DNA of 64,000 nt from Harmothoe impar (lineage: Eukaryota > Annelida > Polychaeta > Phyllodocida > Polynoidae): NCBI GenBank assembly GCA_947462335.1, contig OX381721.1, positions 38,714,488-38,778,487 of the forward strand, read 5' to 3'. Shown in pieces: positions 1 to 12,800 of the stretch. Each line of letters starts with the position of its first letter. The stretch's first letter is position 1. Position numbers and translations under genes: made by a program. Under the pieces are notes generated by a model, which made no database searches, was not told the DNA's origin, and saw only the letters and a program-made list of their open reading frames with translations.

Positions 1-660
1 AGGAATGTACATGCAGCAGTTAAGAACCCAAAAGATGTATGCATCATGATAGAATTAATTTTGGCAGGTATATCCTATTTAAACCCTGGCATATAGAGCC
101 TGATAGCAGTATAAGCTCCCTCACTAATAACCTTCTGCATAGAAGAAAAGGGTATCCAACCACCCTGAAGGATCTAAAACATAAACTCTAGCATGTAGGT
201 ATGGTAGAAGCTTGAAAGGCAGTTAATGTGTTAAACCAGTTTTATTATATCCAGTGACAATCATTTCTGTACTTTGAGAAAAATATTTTCAAGTTGAGAA
301 ATATTTCTGGGGAACCCCCCCAAAATATGACGTCATCAAAGGAATCTCCCTAGCAACGGTCACGTGACCTCATTATTTAAGGGTAAATTTCCTTAAATTT
401 CCTAAAATTTTAGGAATATTTCTTTATGGTTGGGGGACTTTTTTATACCCTTTATGTAATGCCAAAGTAAGGGTACCGCCAAAATTATTCCTAACACCAT
501 AAGTTGGGGTCAATATTTGTCTCTGCTTATGTAAGGCACCCCTGGCTGCATGTTACTTTTAAAAGGGGGGGAAGCAGCAAATTTTGAATGAATAATTCAA
601 ACTCCTCTTGAAGAGTAAAAGACGACAAAATACCTGCGCCTTTCTGACAATACACATTGC
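1..660. other. MARS1 intron (partial)
   Basis: No exon or WHEP-like frame seen on either strand. It contains a palindromic TGACGTCA (CREB-type) word at 328-335. Otherwise nothing recognisable. Confidence 0.5.
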
Positions 661-665
661 CTTAC

Positions 666-977
666 CTGTATGCTGACTTGCTCGGTGAGTTGTTTTACCA
701 GGTCTGGTGTCTCCCCTACGGGTGTCGCTGCTGCTGCTACACTCGCTGCTGCTGCCGGGGCCGGTGCCGGTGTCGTCTCTCCTGATGTCGTGGGCGCCTG
801 GTTCTTGCCAGCAGCGGCCTCCTTCCCCTTTTTCTTCTTGCCCCGGCCGTCGGCCCCACTCGGGTCCTGTCCCATGGCCACCGCTAACAACCTCTTGAGG
901 TCCAGCAGTTTGCCGACCTCCGCGTCGATCACGGCTTTGTCTGCCTTAGCGGCTTTCACATCCCGTACTACGTTACC
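666..977 (-). CDS. MARS1: MARS1 exon 23 (second half of WHEP 2, start of WHEP 3)
   Basis: 104 codons: [20 protein letters not shown] then [11 protein letters not shown] completes WHEP 2, followed by a GKKKKGK basic stretch and an Ala/Pro-rich linker, then [13 protein letters not shown], helix 1 of WHEP 3. Donor GTAAGG from 665. The second half of WHEP 3 is not within bases 1-660, so the gene continues past the window edge. Confidence 0.9.
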
Positions 978-3772
978 CTGAAGTGAAGTGAATGGGTGGG
1001 TGAATCTTTGACATAGGCAGTGAACAGTCCACTTACAAACAATTTGACACCCAGTTTAGAAATTAGGGGCACAATAAAATATCCTTGATGGGCAATAAGA
1101 GGCAATATATAGGGTCCCGTATAGTTTTTTACAGTGCATTTTCAATTGGTGGACTTATAGACTTTAGTGTACTCTCCAAATGTCTTAAATTGAGCATAAA
1201 CTGATGATTTACTGAATTCTAAGCAGAATTCTAGGGAATAATGTTTAATAATAAAGCAGGCGGGACAGATGAAGTATGGCTATATTGAACATTCTGATTC
1301 ATTTTGAACCAAATTGATTTTTGAGCCCTAATCATCGGAATGTCACTTTAAGGTTTGCTGATCCCTACACAGCTCATCAACATGGCAAGAAAATCTAGGG
1401 TCGGTAGGTTTGTTTTTTAAACTTTACAAAACAACAACATGAATCTACTAGCCAACCTCTCCGAAGACTCTAAAATTGACCAAATAAAGGGGTAAAATTA
1501 CGAGAATTTCTTAAAAATTGCATAAAAAAACAAAACAACGTAGGGTCGGCCCTATTTTGATAGGATCAGTCGGGTGACCCAAAACAAACCTTTATTCCCC
1601 TTTTCTATGTTTAATAGGATCAGTCGGGTGACCTGAAACAAACCCTTTTCCCCCATATTTGGCCTCACCTGTAAGCTGACTTGCTCCATGAGGGCCTTGA
1701 TGACCTCAGGACTCTCTAGTGGCACGGGGGCGGGTCCTGACGCCTTCTTACCCTCACCTGTTGCCGCCTTCTGCTGGTTACCCTGAGCAGCAATTTAAGT
1801 CTTTGTTTATACATTTTTGATTTTTCAATATATTTTTATTACATTTTAAAGATTTTTTTCACTTTTTTTTTCTTATTTAAATTGAATTCGTTTTTATAAT
1901 CATTTATTTTTAATATATTCAATTTAATGAATTTCAAATTAAGTTTGATGTCAGTGGGCATCTGGTTAGTGGAACAATACATTTGAAAATTGTTTTAGGA
2001 GTCTCATAATTTGTGTTTGTAGACTTCAATATGAATGGGTGTTGAGGTCGGGTGCATTTAAGGTGATGCTAGCGGGCAAAATTAATTTTTTTTTAAATTT
2101 TTGAACTTTTTTTGTCAATGGATTTTGTAGTTCTTTTGTAATTCTTTTTTTTTTACCCAAAGGTTCTAAGTGGACCCTTAACTGATCCGGGGAATTACTA
2201 GAAGAAAAATTCAAAAAAAAATCTCAATTTTAAAAACACTGAGGCGAGTGAAATTCATTGACAATTTTTTTTTCATAAAAAAAAGAACAAACAAGTTTCA
2301 ATTTCTGAAAATAAGGTGCGCATAATCCATTGCCCAACCCCCCCCCCCCCCCTTTTTGCTGTGGCCTTAAAATGCTGCCTTACCTTCTTGGCCTTGGGGG
2401 GTTGCTGTGTGGCGGGGGGAGCAGACACGGCGGCCAGCTGCTTCTTGAGGTCCAACAGTTTGGCCACCTCCATGTTGACCACACCCTTCTCTGCCTTAGC
2501 CGCCTTCAGGGAACGCACCACCTCTCCCTGAATCGTACAGAGTTAAAAGTATCAGCGCACATTACGTACCGTAAAACACCGCCAATAAGCCGAATTTCAA
2601 CGTAATAAGCGCCCTCCCCCTAATAAGCGCCCCCTCCCCTTTTTGGGGCATTTTTAGACTAGAACAAAGGCTCGAAGTTCCCTAATTTTAGAAACTCTTA
2701 TTAAAGTACTTAAAACGCCATAAAAATAATTTTATTAGGGCCCAGGGCGCTTATATCGTTGAATACGGTAAGCCGAATTTTTCCCTTCAAACTCACATTC
2801 GGCTTATAGGCGCGGTTTTGGCAAAAAAAAATTGATAAAATACTTTAGAAAGGTATGAAAACTTAGTCACTAATTTTACGGTATCTGAAGGCCTTATTAA
2901 TTATTTTAACTCACTTTCGGCTTATAGGCGGGGTTTTACGGTGCTTTACAGGATATCTCAAGTTAACAGGGAGTCATCCACAAATAGCCGTAGTCTACCT
3001 CGCAGTAGGACAGATGTCTATATGCTGCTTGCCCAATACAGCAGTGATCAGTGCTCAGATGAGTGATCAAATCTATGAGGTGAGGGATAAGATCGCTACT
3101 GGGGCACGTCCCCTACCCTTTTCGGGGGATAACAATTGAAGTGTTCTTTATTTGCCTGGTCCTAAATACCTGGACTAGTACCATAGTTAGTAGGCAGGGC
3201 CAGACAAACCACGGCCTTTGAATTTGATTTTTCAGACGTGGTTCACTGAGGAGAGATCATAGGGTTTAGCTTAGCTTTAAATACTGCACATATTATCACT
3301 CTGTATTACAACTACTGTGAAAGTACTTTATGTTGCTGGGTATATATTTTCGCGCTTTTTGCGGAAATGTAAAATCCGCGAAATTTTAATATGCTTAAGT
3401 ATGGAATAAAATACCAACAAATTTGCCGATTGTCACTCATCCGCGAAAATTTCAACCCATGAAAATAAGTACTTTGACAGTAATTTTGAGGAGGATGAGA
3501 ATGATGGCGTGAACACCTACCTGTTTAGTGACGGCGTCTGTGAGGGCAGCGATGACGACAGGACTGGCGGCCGGGGCACCCGCTGCTGCCACCTGTGGTG
3601 ACCGGGAGAAACGGGTTAGTTTGGACCTTATGGATGACCCTACAATGCCTTAAAGGCCCAGCGCCCCTATATATAGAGCTGAGTACCTGTCCGGACTGAA
3701 CTCTGACTGTTACTGCACGTGCAGTAAGAACTGCAGGTTTAATGCATAATGCCCTTGGTCAGCATGATGCAG

Positions 3773-3804
<32 letters not shown>

Positions 3805-6800
3805 TGTTTAACGTCCAGATGTACTTCAAGTACCTGACGGGACATATCTCAAGTTGGCAAGGAGTCAGCCACAAATAGTGGTAGTCTGCCTCGCAGTAGT
3901 AGGACAGATATTTATATTTGCTGCTAGCCCAATACAGCAGTGACTGCATCTATGGATGATTGAATCTATGAAATGAATTACCGCATCTATGAGGTGAGGG
4001 AGAAAACCGCTACCGGGGCACATCCCCTACTCTTTTCGAAGGATAGCAAGTGTTCTTTTATTTGCCTGGTCCTACATACCTGGGCTAGTACCATAGCAGG
4101 CAGGGCCAGGCATGATGCAGGAATGCAGCCCTGATGAGTAACTCAGCAGTGCTGCATTCAAGCATCATGCTGACCCTAGAGGGTTGAGACACCCCAGAAG
4201 GGTTGTCAATGCAGCACCAGTGAGTTACTCACCAGGGCTGCATTGGTGCACCTCTCAGCGACATGCTATCCTTTAATTAAAGGGTTTAAAGACGCATAAA
4301 ACTATGCCCCTTTTTTGTCATGATAAAATGAATACAGCGTTGTTGAGCAACTTGCCATGGCTATATTCATGCATTATGACCGACTCTATGGGATTGAAAG
4401 CATCGATGTGATCCCAATACCGCCAAGTTCTTCTACCAAGCTGCATTGGTGTATTATATTTGATGGCATGCATCATTTTTTGACGTTAGAAGTTTTCCAC
4501 TGAACTACTTGATGTTTGTCTGACTCACAGGGCCACACTAAAATAAAAAGTTCGTCTACTGATTTTGATTTTCAAAAATTGGTGAGGGCGGGCGATTTTT
4601 TACTTTTATTTCAAAATATTTTTTTTTGTCTTTCAACCTTTAATTTTTTTTTTTTTTTCAGGCAAAATCGTCTTACTTTTATCAAACACAAATTTCCTGG
4701 CTCCTCAACAAAGAACATGCCATCTAAACAAAATAAAAATAAATTCAATTTTTCAGGAAATGGTGTGGGCGCTGTCCGTAGACACTTTTATTTTCAAAAA
4801 AAAAAAAATCCAAATCCGTAGACCAACTTTTTAATTTGGTGTGGCCCAGTAGATATAAATACAAAAAACACTTCTTACCACGACTTGCTCCCCAGCAAAC
4901 TTCTTCTTTAGTTCTGCGATCTTACAAGGCTCAATCTTCTGGAATAGTGGCGAGGGCTGCAAAACGATTTGAAAAATGATTATTAAACCTCTCTGATGAC
5001 ATCCCTTATGAGACGATCCCTACTTTGAGATAATATCATAAGCAGAATTACGGCCCAATTAAACTAGTTAAACTATAACTTATTTGATAGAAACACCTCT
5101 TTGAGACAATGCTATAAGCGGTTAAAGGTGAATCAAGCCTAAACTCCCCAAAACAAAGGTCAGCTTATCAGGGAGAGGGAGGGGGGATTGTTAAGGTGTT
5201 AAGGTGAGTGATTGGGTTTTTACATGTATGGGGGTGGGGGGGGGGGGATTAAGGCCACTTAAAAATCAATTATCAGCTTTGCGGACACTTCTTGGTAAAA
5301 AATGGTGCGGGAGGGCGCTTTTTAATTTTTTTTGTTACACTTTTTTCTGGGGGGCGGGAGGGCCTTTTTATTTTTTTCTAGAAAATTGATGGTTTGCCAC
5401 TAAAAATTAGGTCTAAAACCCCTTTTAAATTAGGTTTCTACCCTTATTATCAGCGGAAATATTGATCATTTTACAACTTGTCTTAGGAATTACTTTAGGT
5501 GCGGCCATTTTAGGCCATTTTTTTCTCAAAAGATAAAAAAAAGCACCCATGCGGCCCTCTTTAGAGGATGCGGGCGCGGGTGTGGGTGGGTGGGTTTATA
5601 CATGGGGGGGGGGGGGGTGGTTAAGGTGTGGGTGGGTATGTTTATACATGGGGGGGTTTAAGGTGTGGGTGGGTAGGTTTATACATGGGTGGTTAAGGTG
5701 TGAGTGGGTGGGTTTATACATGGGGGGTTAAGGTGTGGGTGGGTTGGTTTATACATGGGGGGGGGGGGGGGGTTCAGGTGTGGGTGGGTGGGTTTATACA
5801 TGGGGGGGGGGGGGTTAAGGTGAGGGTGGGTGGGTTTATACATGGGGGGTTAAGGTGTGAGTGGGTGGGTTTATACATGGGGGGGGGGGGTTAAGGTGTG
5901 GGTGGGTGGGTTTATACATGGGGGGTTAAGGTGTGAGTGGGTGGGTTTATACATGGGGGGTTAAGGTGTGAGTGGGTGGGTTTATACATGGGGGGTTAAG
6001 GTGTGGGTGGGTGGCAGAGCTGCCAACCTCAAAACTTCCAAAATCGTATCTTTTAGGTCATTTTTTGGCAGAAAAGCGTATTTAGCGTACTCCCTTCACC
6101 CCAAAATCGTACTAAAAGCGTACTTTTGATTTAGGATCACTACATTAAATTTAATAAAAACATGACAATTTGTCTTTTCCATTGAGGAATTTCTCCAAGA
6201 ATACAAATGAGCAAAGAAATTTGGGAAAAAAATAATAAAATTGTAAAAAATCTGTACTTTCTCCCAATTTTCTTACTTTGAACAGCTCTGCAGACCTATC
6301 TATTAACTGAGGGACCGTTTTCTGCTAAATCATGTCTAGATAACTCCAAATTATTAGAAATGTTGATTTTAATGATATTCCTTCTCAAAGGGCTGTTTAA
6401 AAAAAAGTAACCTAAAAAAGAATGTTTTTGTTCCTTTCACATTCCATCTCTAGCAACGGTCATTCTAATGCAAGAAATATTAAAGAGGTATATCATAAGG
6501 TCATTTTGGTGTATTATAAATAAAGCTCTGAAGAATAGTTATCAAATTATAGACGATTGAATTTCAGATTTTTGCCTGAAAAGGGGAGGGTGCACAGTAT
6601 CCTTAATTCATGGCCAAATTCGTCCTAGTTGTAATGAAAGAAATAATAAGGACGTAAAAGTGTATTCAATATATGTGAAATAACAGCCATACTGACCAAA
6701 AAGCGTACTAGATACCTAAAATTCGTACTAAATCGTACTCAAAATGCAAAATCGTATTCTGCATCAAAGTGAGGCCAAAAAGCGTACTAATACGCCAAAA

Positions 6801-9800
6801 GCGTACTACCTGGCAGCCCTGGGGTGGGTTTATACATATGGGGGGGGGGGGTTAAGGTGTGGGTGCGTGGGTTTATACATGGGGGGGTTAAGGTGTGGGT
6901 GGGTGGATTTATACATGGGGGTGGGTTTATACATGGGGGATGGGGGGTTAAGGTGAGGGTGGGTGGGTTTATACATGGGGGGTTAAGGTGTGGGTGGGTG
7001 GGTTTATACATGGGGGGGGTTAAGGTGTGGCTGGGTGGGTTTATACATGGGGGGGGGGGGTTATGGTGTGGGTGGGTGGGTTTATACATGTATGAGGTGG
7101 GTGGGTTTATACATGGGGGGGTTAAGGTGTGGGTGGGTGGGTTTATACATGGGGGGGGGTTAAGGTGAGGGTGGGTGGGTTTATACATGCGGGGGTTAAG
7201 GTGTGGGTGGGTGGGTTTATACATGGGGGGGGGGGGGGGGTTAATGTGTGGGTGGGTGGGTTTATACATGGGGTGGGGGTTAAGGTGTGGGTGGGTTGGT
7301 TTATACATGTGGGGGGGGGTCAAGGTGTGGGTATGTGGGTTTATACATGGGGGGGGTTAAGGTGAGGGTGGGTGGGTTTATACATGGGGGGGGTTAAGGT
7401 GTGGGTGGGTGGGTTTATACATGGAGTGGGGGTTAAGGTGTGGGTGGGTGGGTTTAAAATGGGTTAGTTAAGGTGAGGGTGGGTGGGTTTATACATGGGG
7501 GGTTAAGGTGTGGGTGGGTGGGTTTGTACATGGGGGGGGGTTAAGGTGTGGGTGGGTGGGTTTATACATGGGGTGGGGGACTAAGGTGTGGGTGGGTGGG
7601 TTTATACAAATGTGGGGATGGTTAAGGTGTGGGTGGGTTTATACATGGGGGGATTAAGGTGTGGGTGGGTGGGTTTATACATGGGTGGGTGTTAAGGTGT
7701 GGGTGGGTGGGTTTATGCATGGGGGGGGTGTTAAGGTGTGGGTGGGTGGGTTTATACATGGGGGGGGGGGGGGTTCAGGTGTGGGTGGGTGGGTTTATAC
7801 ATGGGGGGGGGGGGTTAAGGTGTGGATGGGTGGGTTTATACATGGGGGGGTGGTTAAGGTGAGGGTGGGTGGGTTTATACATGGGGGGGGGGGGTTAAGG
7901 TGTGGATGGGTGGGTTTATACATGGGGGGGTGGTTAAGGTGAGGGTGGGTGGGTTTATGAATGGGGGGGGGGTTAAGGTGTGGGAGGGTGGGTTTATACA
8001 TGGGGGGGGGGGGTTAAGGTGTGGGTGGGTGGATTTATACATGGGGGATGGGGGGTTATGGTGTGGGTGGGTGGGTTTATACATGGGGGGTTGAGGTGTG
8101 GGTGGGTGGGTTTATACATGGGGGGGGGGTCAAGGTGTGGGTGGGTGGGTTTATACATTGGGGGGGGGTTAAGGTGTGGGTGGGTGGGTTTAAACAGGGG
8201 TGGTTATTGTGTGGGTTGGTGGGTTTATACATAGGGTAGTGGTTAAGGTGTGGGTGGGTGGGTGCGAGGATTAAGGTGAGGGTGGGTGGGTTTATACTCA
8301 CTGTGCCTATCCGGTGTCCGGCCGGCAGGAGACACACAAAGCTCTCTGTGACCTGGTTGAAGTGCTCTGAGAAGTTCACCTGCTGCTGGATGGTGGCGCT
8401 GATGGTTGGCATGTAGGGCTGCACCATCACTGACAGGAGGGCGGCCATGTTGGCTGCTATAGCCACCACCGAGCCTGCACGTGCTCTGAAATAGGACAAC
8501 AATCATGTAACAATCATCACTGACAGGGGGTGGCCATGTTGGCTGCGTGAACCAATCACTGATAGGGGGCGGCCATGTTGGCTGCACGAACCAATCACTG
8601 ACAGGGGGCGGCCATGTTGGCTGCACGAACCAATCACTGACAGGGGGCGGCCATGTTGGCTGCATGAACCAATCACTGACAGGAGGCGGCCATGTTGGCT
8701 GCGTGAACCAATCACTGACAGGAGGCGGCCATGTTGGCTGCGTGAACCAATCATTACAGGAGGCGGCCATGTTGGCTGCATGAACCAATCACTGACGGGA
8801 GGTGGCCATGTTGGCTGCATGAACCAATCACTGACAGGGGGCGGCCATGTTGGCTGCATGAACCAATCACTGACAGGGGGCGGCCATGTTGGCTGCATGA
8901 ACCAATCATTACAGCAGGCGGCCATGTTGGCTGCATGAACCAATCACTGACAGGGGGCCGCCATGTTGGCTGCACGAACCAATCACTGACAGGGGGTGGC
9001 CATGTTGGCTGCGTGAACCAATCACTGACAGGAGGCGGCCATGTTGGCTGCATGAACCAATCACTGACAGGGGGCGGCCATGTTGGCTGCATGAACCAAT
9101 CACTGACAGGGGGCGGCCATGTTGGCTGCATGAACCAATCACTGACAGGGGGCGGCCATGTTGGCTGCATGAACCAATCACTGACAGGGGGCGGCCATGT
9201 TGGCTGCCATGGCTACCACCGTGCCTGCACGCGCTCTGAAGGAGTCATGATTATCAACTTATTTATTTAAAGGCGCACTGAACCCATGACGTCATTTGCG
9301 TACAAAACTCGGTAGGGTTAGGTCCTGGGTTCAGTGCGCCTTTAAAACAAATTGGAACTTTCGAAGACTTCACTGACTGGCAACAAAGAAAATTATGGCG
9401 ATTATTTCATCTTTAGATATGAATATGAGACATTTTTTAACTTTTAAATTTTCCCATCCACCATTGCCACCCAGGACTAGCCTCAGGTGCCAGAGACTCT
9501 CTTACCATGGCCAAATAAACAACAATAAATAAAACGGAATATATATTGAAAAGACGGATGGCGTACTTCTCTGTCTCGTTGCCCTTGACGAGCACCCATG
9601 GTTTGTTGATCTGGATGTACTGGTTACCAAGACGACTGATGCTCAGGATGTTACGGATACCGTCACGTAACCTACATTAGCAAAATGTCAGTTAAATGTA
9701 TTAAACAAGGATGTGATTACTGTATTAGACTTCTTCCTACTTTGTGTCCGCATTTTTGACCACTAGATTCGATCTTTTGGTATTTCACTATCTTAATCTA

Positions 9801-12800
9801 GAGGTGCATTAACTCTTAAACTACTAAAATTTGATCAAAATACTTCTTTTTTATGCGACATGAGGCATGAGGAATTGCACGGTACGGCACGGAATGTCAC
9901 TGGTGCTGCTTAAGTGCATCATGCTGATCCTTCAGCAGTAGTGTCAATATCGTTACAACAATAGTACATACCGTATTCGACTTAATAAGCGCACACCCCC
10001 CTAATAAGCGCACACCTCCCGTTTTCTCATACTAGAAATAACCCAAAAATCTCAATTTTTGACCCCAATTAAACTACTAAAATGTGTCCATAATAATTTT
10101 TTTAAGCGCACTATGCACTTATTACGTCGAATACGGTAGACTCTTTAAGAGCCACATACTGCTTTAATCCTGTGCGTATCACTAAAAGATAACATTTGTC
10201 GTCATGATGCACCAATGCAGCTTCGCTGGTGCTGCAGTGGTGCATCATGATGACCCTTCAGGAGTGTCTCAATCCCGTAGGGGCGGCATGATGCTTGAAT
10301 GTAGCACTGGCTAGTTACTGGCCAGAGCAGAGTTGGGTCTTTAGGCCACACTTTTTTTATTCTTTGGGTTACGGACACCATGAAAAAAAATTGAAGTAGG
10401 GAGGACGAAATTAAAAAAAAAATTTAATGAAATTAAATTTTGTCTTCGCCTATGTTTGAATAGGCGAAGAACTGTTACCCCTTAGCCACTATACTCAAAT
10501 CTGACAGGTAGGTGAAAAATTCCACATTTACCTGGGCGGATTTTCAAGTCATGTGATCTCTTGACCTATAACACTGCATTTAAATTAAATTTTGTCTTCG
10601 CGTTTTACCACCGAAAATCTCTAATAATGATAGCAATATAAATGGAGATTCACAATTTTATTTTCAGTGTGGGGGTTTTCATGGTGGTGCGGCGGGCCCA
10701 TAACCCAAAGAATTTTAAAAAAAAGTGGCCTTAAGAGAGTTGCCCACAGACCTGATTTTCTCGAGGTTGTTGAGGTAGCTGGTGAGTTCCCGTGTGACTA
10801 AGGCCAGGAGCTCCCTGTCCTCCTCGGTTAGCGTCACCTCAGGGACCACCCCCCCAAAGTTGTTAGCCACAAACGCCAGCGCTCTGAAATGTAGAGATGG
10901 ATGACAAGTTTGTAAGGTATTCATCAGTTTATTGCACAGGGACAAAAATGTATGGTTACCATGGCAACTGTCCCAGAGTCAAGCAGTCACTGGTATCACG
11001 TGAGAAGGGAGTGTTGTTACTCAATATCATAAGTCGACCTTACCGTAGATATCATTTTCTATACCAATTGTTTCAATATTCTATGTACTAGGATAAAATT
11101 ATTCAATCCTATACAGTCTAAACTATATTGTTTATCAACAATATTTTTTTTCTGTTGTTGATTGTGTTTGTTGATAAATGTATTTGGGGAATATATTATC
11201 TCTCTCTGAGTCTCCTAATCATTTTAATTAGTTTTGTTGAGAGTGGAACCCATCGCTGGATGAAGTTGCCCAGGTTGTTGCTATACAAGGTTGTTGCTAT
11301 ACAAGGTTGTTGCTATACAAGGCTGTTGCTATACAAGGTTGTTGCTATACAAGGCTGTTGCTATACAAGGTTGTTGCTATACAAGGCTGTTGCTATACAT
11401 GGTTGTTGCTATATAAGGTTGTTTCTATACAATGTTGTTGCTATACAAGGTTGTTGCTATACAAGGTTGTTGCAATACAAGGTTGTTGCTACACAAGGTT
11501 GTTGCTATACAATGTTGTTGCTATACAGGATCTTTGCTATACAAGGTTGTTGCTATACAAGTGGTACCTACCTCTGTATGAATATACCTAGGTTGTTGCT
11601 ATACAAGGTTGTTGCTATACAAGGTTGTTGCTATACAAGGTTGTTGCTGTACAAGGCTGTTGCTATACAAGGTTATTGCTATACAAGGTTGTTGCTATAC
11701 AAGTGGTACCCACCTCTGTATGAAGTTACCCAGGTTGTTCCTATACAAGGTTGTTGCTATACAAGGTTGTTGCTATACAATGTTGTTGCTATACAGGGTT
11801 GTTGCTATACAAGGTTGTTGCTATACAAGTGGTACCCACCTCTGTATGAAGATACCCAGGTTGTTCCTATACAAGGTTGTTGCTATACAGGGTTGTTGCT
11901 ATACAAGGTTGTTGCTATACAAGTGGTACCCACCTCTGTATGAAGATACCCAGGTTGTTCCTATACAAGGTTGTTGCTATACAAGGTTGTTACTATACAA
12001 GGTTGTTGCTATACAAGGTTGTTGCTATACAAGGCTGTTGCTATACAAGGTTGTTGCTATACAAGGCTGTTGCTATACAAGGTTGTTGCTATACAAGGTT
12101 GTTGCTATACAAGTGGTACCCACCGCTGTATGAAGTTACCCAGGTTGTTGAGAAGTTCACTGTTGTTCTTAAGGAGGAAGTCATCCCAGCTGAACGAACT
12201 GTCCTGCAAACATAAACAGATGGGAAATGTGTCAAGTATAATTAGATAACCAATAACATCTTAAAACTTGCAATTAGGCTTACAACGTTACATATTTGAT
12301 TTGATACTTAATTACATTGCAAATACTTATTATAACATACTAATCTGCCCTTATTCACAGAAAGAACAATTTAAAGTACGATTTTTATGGGGTTACGTTC
12401 AGGTGAGTTTATGGGCTGGAGCTTTTGATTCCGGGGGTATTTAGGATAGGATTTGATGCTAGATAGGCCTACTAAGGCGAAATTGAATTATGGAAATATC
12501 ACCAGTCTCCCACTGTAGAACTAGTGAAAACAGGTATGGCCTCACAAAAAGGCCGGTATTGAAAAAGCCAATTACAAAACACCCCTTTTATTGGCTTTGA
12601 ATTTTTTGGGAAAATGTATATGTATAAGAAAATAACAGTGACTAAGCCCAACGAAGCGCATGGCTATCTTATTTTTGCACATATGCTATATAGGCCCATA
12701 GTGGAAAAATAATGAGTGTATTGCAGCCGACAGGATGCCTGTATCCTTTATGTTAAAGATACATTACCACCTAAATCGACCCAAAATCAAGTTATGAAAT

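Noticed and set aside
666..3592. WHEP exons as part of glutamyl-prolyl-tRNA synthetase (EPRS)
   Set aside because: EPRS also has WHEP repeats, but here the exons follow MetRS exons in order, strand and phase (PLFQK linker).
6787..8239. Many frames of 60-178 codons on both strands (Gly/Trp- or Pro/His-repeats)
   Set aside because: They are readings through the G-rich minisatellite; frames exist on both strands and break wherever the G-run length changes.
8243..9270. Repeat proteins of 78-181 residues on both strands
   Set aside because: Produced by the 39-bp unit (a multiple of three without stops). Only exon 18 at one end matches a known protein.
11128..12249. A 271-residue plus-strand frame with [16 protein letters not shown] repeats
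   Set aside because: The 16-bp unit gives a 48-bp peptide period; it runs antisense to MARS1 exon 15 and has no splice or start support.
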